NCBI GenBank assembly: GCA_964498075.1
Contig: CAZCGA010000163.1
Coordinates: 1 to 12,865, forward strand
Direction: 5' to 3'
Source: CAZCGA01 sp964498075
GTDB lineage: Bacteria > Desulfobacterota > Binatia > HRBIN30
Length of the DNA: 12,865 nt
The notes below the pieces were generated by a model, which saw nothing but the letters and a program-made list of their open reading frames with translations, had not been told where the DNA came from and ran no database searches. This document shows, in pieces, positions 6,136 to 12,865 of the stretch. The translations under genes were made by a program, and so were the position numbers. Numbering within the stretch: position 1 is the first letter of the stretch; every line of letters starts with the position of its first letter.

Positions 6136-9100
6136 ATGGGAAAGTCGGCGCAGGCCCTCCACCCCCTCTGGGCGCAACCGGGAGGGCGTGCTACGACTTT
6201 GCCCTTGAAGACAAGCGGTCCTTCCAAGAAACCGAACGTCGATCGGCAGGTGCCGCAGGTCAATCCTGCGACGGCGATCACCTTCGCGCCCTACCGTCTG
6301 GATCTGCGCGCCGGCCGGCTCCTGCGCGGCAACGAGCCCATTGCGCTACGTCCGAAGAGCTGGTCGCTGCTGCTCTACCTGGCCGAGCGGCCGGGCGTGC
6401 TGGTGAACAAGAATGAGCTGCTGGATGCCCTCTGGGCGGACGTTGCGGTCACCGAGTCGGTGCTAAGCAAGTCCATTGGCGAGCTGCGCGTGGCGCTCGG
6501 CGACAGCTTCAAGGCGCCGCGCCTCATCGAGACGGTGTCACGGCGCGGATTCCGGTTCATCGCGCCGATTAGTGAAGAGTTACCAGTGATCAGTAATCAG
6601 TTATCAGTAAGCAGTGATCGGTCATCAGTAGTCAGTGATCAGTTGCCAGCAAGCAGTGGCCAGGGGTCGTCCCCCGCCTCGCCACTGATCACTGATCACT
6701 GGTCACTGATCACTAGTCCCTTCGTCGGCCGCGCCAAGGAGCTGCAGCGGCTCGCGGCGCTGTTCGCGAAGGCGCGTGCCGGCGAGCGGCAGGTCGTCTT
6801 CATCACCGGCCCGACGGGCATCGGCAAGACCGCCCTGGCGGAGGCCTTTCTCGACTCACCGACGGTTCGCGAGGTGGCGGCGCCGGTATGGATTGCGCGC
6901 GGGCTCTGCGTCGAGCAGCACGGACCGCGGGAAGCGTACATGCCGGTGCTCGAGGCGCTGGAGCGGTTGGCGCGGCGGCCCGATGCCGGCCGCCTGGCGG
7001 GGCTGCTACGCCAGGTCGCTCCGACGTGGCTGGCGCAGATGCCCTGGTTGATCGGCGACGACGATGAGCAAGCGTTGCGGCAGTCGCTGCAGGCCGTCAA
7101 ACCCGAGCGCATGCTGCGCGAGTTCGCGGCCCTCATGGAAGCGCTGACCACCGACGTGACCGTGGTGCTCGCACTCGAGGATCTGCACTGGAGCGATGCG
7201 TCCACCGTGGACCTGCTCTCGGTGCTCGCAGAGCGCCACGAATCGGCACGGCTGCTGGTAATCGGTACGTACCGCCCCGCCGATGCCGTGGTCCGCGAGC
7301 ACGTCCTGAGGCGCGCTGTGCGGACGCTGCATATGCGCCAGCAGTGCGTGGAGCTTCCCTTGTCCGACCTGACCGAGGAAGGGGTTCGGAGTTATCTGCA
7401 GGCCCGTTTCCTCGGCAGCGACTTTCCGCCCGCCTTGGCACGACTGATCCACAAGCACACCGACGGCAATCCGCTGTTTGTGGTTGGAGTCGTGGACCAC
7501 TTGCTATCGCGTGGCCAAATCCTCGACACGATGCCGGGCTGGGCGCTCCGTATGCCGCCGGAGAAGATCGACCTGGGCGTGCCCGACGACGTGCGGCTGC
7601 TAATCGAGAACCAGTTCGACGGCGTGAGCCCGGCCGATCGAGCCCTCTTGCAGGCCGCTAGCGTGGCAGGGAACGAGTTTAGCGCGCTGGTGGTTGCGGC
7701 GGCCCTCGGTGCGGAGCCCGCGGACGTGGAAACGCGCTGCGAGGCATTTGCGCACGCGCAGCGCTTTCTGCGCGTCGCCGGCCACGTCGAGTGGCCGGAC
7801 CGCAGTGTGGCGCGCCGCTACGCCTTCACCCACGAGCTGTATCGGCAGGTCGTCTACGCGGAGATCCCGGAAGGGCAATGCATGCAGTTGCACCAGCGCA
7901 TCGGGCGGGCTCTCGAAGCGGCGTACGGCGCGCAACGAATGGAGATAGCGCCACAGCTGGCCGCCCATTTCGAACGTGGTCACGATGAGGCGCGGGCACT
8001 GCACTACCTGATCGCCGCCGCGGCGGGTGCGCGCCGCCGCTTCGCCAGTCGCCAGGCAATGGGCTACCTCGAGGCGGCGCTTGCCTTGGTGGCGCTATTG
8101 CCGGACGAGGAAAAACGGCAGCGCCAAGAGCTCGAGCTGCGCCTCACGCTCGGCGCGGCCCTGGGCGACGTCCACGGTTTCGCCGCGGAACCGGTACGCG
8201 AGAACTACGAGCGCGCCGCGCAGCTATGCACAGCGGTGGGGAGCGCGGCGCAGCGCTTCGAGGTCCTCTACGCCCGCTGGTATTTGCATTCGATCCGTGG
8301 AGAAAGGAAGGAAACCACCACGCTCGTGGCGCAGCTGGACGACCTGGCGCGGCGTCTGGGGACGGCCGAGCAGCGCACGCTGGCAGACTCCGCGCTCGTA
8401 CGGACCGCGACCCACGACGGACGCTTTGCCGACGCGAGTCACAACATGCAGCGCCTACGCGCGCGTCAGCGCCGCCGAAAGGGGGCGACCACACCTGTCG
8501 CCTATGGGGCGGATCCGTTGGTCGCTGCCACCATGCACTACGCCATCGCACTGTGGTTTCTCGGCGATGTCGAGGGTGCGCAGACGAACGCGCGCGACGG
8601 ACTCGCACGCGCCCGCGACTCGGGCAACCCCTTCGCCACAACCGCCGCACTCATGCAAATGGCTCTCTTCGAGCTCCTGTGCCGGCGCGCTGGCGAGGGT
8701 GGTGATCGAGCTGAGAAGGCGATATCGCTGGCGGCCGAGCATGGCTTCGCATTCTGGAACGCGGTGGCATCCGTGTTGAAAGGCTGGGCACTGATTCAGC
8801 TCGGCGATGCTCCTGAAGGGATCGCTCACATCGAGCGCGCCCTTTCCGCCATCCAGACCACGGGTGCTCGTTTTTTTTCTGCGTTTGCTTACGCCTTTCT
8901 GGCTGAGGGCCACTTGCGGGCAGGCGCGTTTGCCGACGGGCTAGCCGCGGTGAACGCGGGCCTCGCGGTGGCGCAATCGACCGTCGACCGTGCCTACGAG
9001 CCTGAGCTGTGGCGCCTCAAGGGTGAGCTGCTTGAGAAGCAGTCCAAGGTCGAAAGTTCAAAGCCTGCCCTGAGCAAGGTCGAAGGGCCTAAAGCCCGAA

Positions 9101-9369
9101 GAGCCAAAGTCGAGCACAACAGACCCGACACCGCGCGGCAGGCAGTGGCATGTTTCCAACGCGCACTGCAATTGGCCCGCGCGTCACAAGCGAAGTCGCT
9201 CGAGCTGCGCGCTGCAACAAGCCTGGCGCGGGCGTGGCAGGCGCGCGGGCGCGTAGCGGACGCGCGCAAGTTGCTCGGGGGCGTCTGCAAATGGTTCGGT
9301 GCCCGCGCCGGCACCGCCGACCTCGTCAAGGCGAGAGCGCTGCTCGGCGAGCTGGCGACGGCGGGGTGA
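6136..9369 (+). CDS. Large regulator: OmpR-type winged helix, AAA/STAND-like ATPase and TPR-like C-terminus
   Basis: I choose the ATG at 6136, preceded by AGGAG six bases upstream; in-frame GTG 6100 and ATG 6118 lack such a site. The product is 1077 residues. Residues about 50-144 are a winged-helix DNA-binding domain (FAPYRLDLRAGRLL, then LWADVAVTESVLSKSIGELR, ending SRRGFRFIAP) of the OmpR/CadC type. A repeat-derived linker (147-195) leads to FVGR (196) and a P-loop ATPase with Walker A GPTGIGKT (225-232) and Walker B VVLALEDLHW (343-352). The remainder, from about 600, is alpha-helical with TPR-like units such as YLEAALALV and RAWQARGRVADARKLL. The architecture matches ATP-dependent signal-responsive transcription factors; the ligand is unknown. 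A second repeat-derived insertion lies at about 970-997. Divergent from the DUF3313-like gene; the next genes downstream are the small ORF and the sulfatase. Confidence 0.9.
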   Translation: MGKSAQALHPLWAQPGGRATTLPLKTSGPSKKPNVDRQVPQVNPATAITFAPYRLDLRAGRLLRGNEPIALRPKSWSLLLYLAERPGVLVNKNELLDALWADVAVTESVLSKSIGELRVALGDSFKAPRLIETVSRRGFRFIAPISEELPVISNQLSVSSDRSSVVSDQLPASSGQGSSPASPLITDHWSLITSPFVGRAKELQRLAALFAKARAGERQVVFITGPTGIGKTALAEAFLDSPTVREVAAPVWIARGLCVEQHGPREAYMPVLEALERLARRPDAGRLAGLLRQVAPTWLAQMPWLIGDDDEQALRQSLQAVKPERMLREFAALMEALTTDVTVVLALEDLHWSDASTVDLLSVLAERHESARLLVIGTYRPADAVVREHVLRRAVRTLHMRQQCVELPLSDLTEEGVRSYLQARFLGSDFPPALARLIHKHTDGNPLFVVGVVDHLLSRGQILDTMPGWALRMPPEKIDLGVPDDVRLLIENQFDGVSPADRALLQAASVAGNEFSALVVAAALGAEPADVETRCEAFAHAQRFLRVAGHVEWPDRSVARRYAFTHELYRQVVYAEIPEGQCMQLHQRIGRALEAAYGAQRMEIAPQLAAHFERGHDEARALHYLIAAAAGARRRFASRQAMGYLEAALALVALLPDEEKRQRQELELRLTLGAALGDVHGFAAEPVRENYERAAQLCTAVGSAAQRFEVLYARWYLHSIRGERKETTTLVAQLDDLARRLGTAEQRTLADSALVRTATHDGRFADASHNMQRLRARQRRRKGATTPVAYGADPLVAATMHYAIALWFLGDVEGAQTNARDGLARARDSGNPFATTAALMQMALFELLCRRAGEGGDRAEKAISLAAEHGFAFWNAVASVLKGWALIQLGDAPEGIAHIERALSAIQTTGARFFSAFAYAFLAEGHLRAGAFADGLAAVNAGLAVAQSTVDRAYEPELWRLKGELLEKQSKVESSKPALSKVEGPKARRAKVEHNRPDTARQAVACFQRALQLARASQAKSLELRAATSLARAWQARGRVADARKLLGGVCKWFGARAGTADLVKARALLGELATAG
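6583..6717. repeat. Degenerate CAGTGAT heptamer array with inverted arms, inside the regulator gene
   Basis: The left arm is a string of degenerate seven-base units (CAGTGAT, CAGTAAT, CAGTTAT and variants). The right arm carries the complement (ACTGATC units). CCAGTGATCAGT (6583-6594) is an exact inverted copy of ACTGATCACTGG (6691-6702), and CAGTGATCAGT (6633-6643) also pairs with the right arm. At the centre CAGTGGC (6654-6660) pairs with GCCACTG (6681-6687) and GGGG with CCCC around a TCGT loop. The array is translated in frame into Ser/Val/Ile/Gln-rich linker. Similar heptamer strings are known as interspersed repeats in several environmental bacteria. Confidence 0.88.
9042..9117. repeat. 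CCTTCGAC...GCTCAGG-type palindromic repeat inside the regulator gene
   Basis: The core GCCCTGAGCAAGGTCGAAGG-GC (9067-9088) has complementary five-base ends, and the motif AAGGTCGAA recurs at 9047 and 9077, with AAAGTCGAG at 9106. On the minus strand the core reads CCTTCGACCTTGCTCAGG, a form I recall as a common short interspersed palindrome in environmental genomes. In this gene it is translated as SKVESSKPALSKVEGPKARR, placed between two TPR-like helices (after LKGELLEKQ and before AVACFQRALQLA), where the chain can tolerate extra loop. Confidence 0.8.
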
Positions 9370-9380
9370 GCGCTCTTGTC

Positions 9381-9564
9381 CCCTCCTCCGTGAGCATTTC
9401 CGCGAACGGAGGAGGGCTAGGGAGGAGGCGCACCAACACGCGGCGCGCGTGCAACCAGGAAAACGTCGCAGCAACACCCGTCGTACGGAGACCCACACGT
9501 CGCGGCTTCGCACCGGCCTCCTCCCCAACCCTCCTCCGTTGCCGGATGTGGCAACAGAGGAGGG
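9381..9564. repeat. Pair of inverted hairpin elements (REPIN-like) after the regulator gene
   Basis: Hairpin one: CCCTCCTCCGT (9381-9391) pairs perfectly with ACGGAGGAGGG (9406-9416). Hairpin two: 15 bases at 9529-9543 pair with 9550-9564 with one mismatch, again built on CCCTCCTCCG. The shared flank (9407-9429) recurs in inverted orientation at 9516-9538 with two differences in 23 bases, so the whole unit is two like elements facing each other across 86 bases. Neither hairpin is followed by a T run, so they do not look like classic intrinsic terminators for the regulator, although a structural role at the 3' end is possible. No transposase is present. Confidence 0.75.
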
Positions 9565-9597
9565 AGCCGGAGCAGAGCGCACTCCGCACGCCGGAAT

Positions 9598-9625
9598 CTT
9601 TCCGAGAACTTTCCATAGACTTTCA
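9598..9625. promoter_or_regulatory. Three CTTTCC direct repeats at exact 11-base spacing (candidate operator)
   Basis: CTTTCC begins at 9598 and 9609, and CTTTCA at 9620. Read on the minus strand the units are TTGAAAG, TGGAAAG and CGGAAAG. The spacing of one helical turn is the form bound by OmpR/PhoB-type winged helices, and the GGAA core resembles the repeats at 6060-6092 ahead of the regulator. The block ends 35 bases before the ATG at 9661, a position suited to activation of the small ORF and sulfatase. Confidence 0.42.
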
Positions 9626-9660
9626 AGACGGGGGCGTCGGTTGCTGCGACGCTGCGCCGC

Positions 9661-9912
9661 ATGAAGTCGAAACGAGCCGGCACTCCGCGCCGGCCGGCAT
9701 CATCCGATAGTGAAAGCGTCCCGGCGTTGCCGGTCTGGAAAGCCTTCGTGGTGCAGTTCAGCCGCGAGACGCGAACGGCAACTGGAACCTTCTCGGGGCG
9801 TATCGAGCACCTCAGCTCGGGCCGCCGCGCCCGCTTCGCGTCGACGAAGGAGCTGCTCGCGTCCCTGGGGAAGATGCTCGACTCACTCGGTGAGAATGGC
9901 GTGGACACGTGA
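9661..9912 (+). CDS. Small conserved-looking protein of unknown function ahead of the sulfatase
   Basis: 83 residues from an ATG at 9661 with no clear Shine-Dalgarno. The first 20 or so residues are basic and probably disordered; the rest forms a compact unit: WKAFVVQFSRET, then GTFSGRIEHLSSGRRARF, then STKELLASLGKML. The middle reads as two beta strands with a turn and the end as a helix, a pattern I associate with small stand-alone proteins whose role is unknown. No signal peptide or membrane segment, so probably cytoplasmic. It lies 95 bases before the sulfatase on the same strand with no terminator between, and behind the candidate operator at 9598-9625, so co-transcription with the sulfatase is likely. 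Confidence 0.7.
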   Translation: MKSKRAGTPRRPASSDSESVPALPVWKAFVVQFSRETRTATGTFSGRIEHLSSGRRARFASTKELLASLGKMLDSLGENGVDT

Positions 9913-9923
9913 GGAGACGAGAA

Positions 9924-9994
9924 GAGAATGGAAAACGGGAACCGAAAACAGGAAATTCGAAACCGGCAAACCGAACTCGCTAGAAAATCGAAAG
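9924..9994. repeat. Purine-rich degenerate short repeats before the sulfatase
   Basis: The spacer between the small ORF and the sulfatase is a run of similar seven- to eight-base units on the plus strand, such as GAAAACGG, GAACCG, GAAAACAG, GAAATTCG, GAAACCGG and CAAACCG. It is poor in T and contains no coding frame of interest. Such strings occur as interspersed repeats in some environmental genomes. It lies within the probable transcript leader, just before the sulfatase ribosome-binding site. Confidence 0.5.
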
Positions 9995-10007
9995 GGAGGA
10001 ACAATCG

Positions 10008-11636
<1,629 letters not shown>

Positions 11637-11653
11637 AAACACTGTCAGCCCGG

Positions 11654-11680
11654 CGGGCGGCTCGCAAGGGCCGCCCGTTT
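11654..11680 (+). terminator. Intrinsic terminator after the sulfatase
   Basis: CGGGCGGC (11654-11661) and GCCGCCCG (11670-11677) form a perfect eight-base GC stem with an eight-base loop, followed by TTTCGT. It begins 17 bases after the sulfatase stop. The T tract is short, so termination may be partial. Confidence 0.7.
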
Positions 11681-11830
11681 CGTCACGGTGATGCGTCCCT
11701 ACGGCTTAAGCGGGCGGCGCTCTACGGCACGTGAAAACCGACGGGCGTGAAACAGCTAACAGCTCTGCTCACGATGTGGGCAGGCCTTGCAATTAAAGAG
11801 GGACAAAACAGACAATAGGAGTATATCCAA
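11681..11830 (+). promoter_or_regulatory. Leader region of the HAD phosphatase gene
   Basis: This spacer after the terminator becomes clearly AT-richer over its last 40 bases and ends in AGGAG eight bases before the ATG at 11831. TTGCAA near 11787 could be a -35 box, but no good -10 box follows at the right distance, so no promoter is assigned. Because the terminator precedes it, a separate promoter for the phosphatase is expected somewhere here. Confidence 0.3.
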
Positions 11831-12844
11831 ATGAAGAAGACCGCACTTGTAACTCTGCTGGCGTTGTTCGTCTTGTGCGCTCTGAATGCAAATCCACTAC
11901 ACGCGGCCGACGCGCTCCCCTCGTGGAACGACGGCCCGGCGAAAAAAGCCATTCTCCAGTTTGTGCGCGATACGACGGACAAGGCGAACCCGAAGTACGT
12001 CCGGCCGGAGGAACGCATCGCGACCTTCGACCAGGATGGCACCCTTTGGGTGTCCCATCCCCTGTATACGCAGGCCATGTTTGCGCTCGACCGGGTGCGA
12101 GAGCTTGTTCCCAAGCACCCGGAATGGAAGAACAAGGAGCCTTTCAAAGCGGTCATTGCGGGCGACCGTGAGGCGATAGCCAAATTTAGCGAATCGGATT
12201 GGGAGGTCATCGTCGCCGCCACCCACGCCGGGATGACCAACGAGGCGTTTCAGGAGATCGTGAAGCAGTGGCTGGCAACGGCAAAGCACCCGCGTTTCAA
12301 GCGGCCTTACACCGAGCTTGTCTACCAGCCCATGATCGAGGTTATGGATTACTTGCGCGCCAACGGGTTCAAGACGTACATCGTCACAGGTGGCGGCCAG
12401 GAGTTCGTGCGTGTTTACAGTAAGCGCGTCTATGGCATCCCGCCGGAGCAGGTGGTGGGATCGAGCATTCTGACCAAGTACGAATACCGGGACGGCAAGC
12501 CGGTGCTGATGAGAGAGCCGAAGGTGTTCTTCGTTGACGATCACGCAGGCAAGGCGATCGGCATCAACCTGTTCATCGGCAAGCGGCCCTACGCAGCCTT
12601 CGGTAACTCGGGCGGCGACCGCGAGATGCTGGAGTGGACGACCGCGGGCGAGGGTGCGCGACTCGCCATGCTCGTCCTGCACGACGACGCCGAGCGCGAG
12701 TACGCCTACGGCCCTGCTGGGGGTCTGCCGGACACCAAGGTCGGCACGTTCTCTCTAGCGTTGATGGACGAGGCGAAGAAGAGCGGCTGGATCGTCATCT
12801 CGATGAAGAACGACTGGAAGCGCGTGTTTGCGTTTGAGCAATAA
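11831..12844 (+). CDS. Exported HAD-superfamily phosphatase
   Basis: 337 residues from an ATG at 11831 behind AGGAG. A signal peptide (MKKTALVTLLALFVLCAL) is probably cleaved after LHA-A near residue 26. The four HAD motifs are present in order: FDQDGTLW (nucleophile Asp67, general acid Asp69), IVTGGG (Thr186), a Lys in motif III (Lys231 or Lys241, around VFFVDDHAGK) and FGNSGGDREM (Asp263). The long segment between motifs I and II (about 75-175) is a helical cap as in the phosphoserine-phosphatase-like branch. It is likely a periplasmic phosphomonoesterase; the substrate is unknown. It follows the sulfatase after a terminator, and a further gene may start 13 bases after its stop. Confidence 0.9.
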   Translation: MKKTALVTLLALFVLCALNANPLHAADALPSWNDGPAKKAILQFVRDTTDKANPKYVRPEERIATFDQDGTLWVSHPLYTQAMFALDRVRELVPKHPEWKNKEPFKAVIAGDREAIAKFSESDWEVIVAATHAGMTNEAFQEIVKQWLATAKHPRFKRPYTELVYQPMIEVMDYLRANGFKTYIVTGGGQEFVRVYSKRVYGIPPEQVVGSSILTKYEYRDGKPVLMREPKVFFVDDHAGKAIGINLFIGKRPYAAFGNSGGDREMLEWTTAGEGARLAMLVLHDDAEREYAYGPAGGLPDTKVGTFSLALMDEAKKSGWIVISMKNDWKRVFAFEQ

Positions 12845-12857
12845 AGGAAGAAATCGG

Positions 12858-12865
12858 ATGGCTTC
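12858..12865 (+). CDS. Possible start of a following gene, cut by the window edge
   Basis: AAGGAAG (12844-12850) is followed seven bases later by ATG (12858) and GCT, a typical translation start placed 13 bases after the phosphatase stop. Only two full codons are visible, so nothing can be said about the product; the spacing suggests an operon with the phosphatase. Confidence 0.4.

Noticed and set aside
6583..6717. CRISPR array
   Set aside because: The units are seven bases, degenerate, without spacers, and translated in frame inside a gene.
8871..8878. Run of eight T in the regulator gene as a slippage or frameshift site
   Set aside because: The frame is intact and homologous-looking on both sides (ARFFSAFAYAF), and nothing suggests that an alternative product is made.
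9417..10004. A 195-codon minus-strand frame over the repeats and small ORF
   Set aside because: Low-complexity Phe/Ser/Arg start comes from the purine-rich repeat; the rest is antisense to the small plus-strand gene and to the hairpins.
11690..11749. A 19-codon ORF between the sulfatase terminator and the phosphatase
   Set aside because: No ribosome-binding site, Arg-rich chance composition, and no coupling to a neighbour.

Overview
The window is GC-rich DNA with bacterial gene organisation: tight spacing, purine-rich Shine-Dalgarno sites and mixed ATG/GTG starts. Many products are exported (lipoproteins, a periplasmic cytochrome c, a secreted sulfatase and a secreted phosphatase), so the host is a diderm. 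A very large winged-helix/ATPase/TPR regulator, a Cys-type sulfatase and several families of short interspersed palindromes would fit a large-genome environmental lineage such as Myxococcota, Binatota or Acidobacteriota. That placement is inference; nothing here fixes the taxon, and there is no rRNA or tRNA gene.

Left part, all on the minus strand (1-5963). In transcription order from the right: a DUF3313-like lipoprotein whose 3' end looks frameshifted, a small periplasmic cytochrome c, an orphan TAXI-type solute-binding protein with a second membrane helix and a cytoplasmic helical tail, an exported peptide made of 15-residue Pro/Gly/Tyr repeats, a 33-residue small ORF, a lipoprotein alpha/beta hydrolase, and a BlaI-type repressor translationally overlapped with an M56 metallopeptidase that runs off the left edge. 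The stretch from the TAXI gene to the hydrolase looks like one operon, perhaps including the cytochrome. The BlaI/M56 pair is a separate regulatory cassette behind its own possible promoter.

Right part, all on the plus strand (6060-12865). A 1077-residue regulator (winged helix, AAA-type ATPase, TPR-like repeats) comes first. It carries two unrelated intergenic-type repeats spliced in frame into its linkers. An untranslated stretch then holds a REPIN-like inverted pair of hairpins and three 11-bp phased direct repeats. Next come a small conserved-looking protein, a secreted arylsulfatase with a clear CTAGR formylglycine motif, a terminator, a secreted HAD-family phosphatase, and the first bases of another gene.

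Working picture (inference): the regulator may control the sulfatase side through 11-bp phased GGAA repeats. Similar-looking sites lie upstream of the regulator itself and upstream of the small ORF/sulfatase. The sulfatase and the HAD phosphatase would remove sulfate and phosphate from external or periplasmic compounds. The most novel-looking unit is the minus-strand operon: orphan TAXI protein, repeat peptide, 33-aa ORF and hydrolase lipoprotein.
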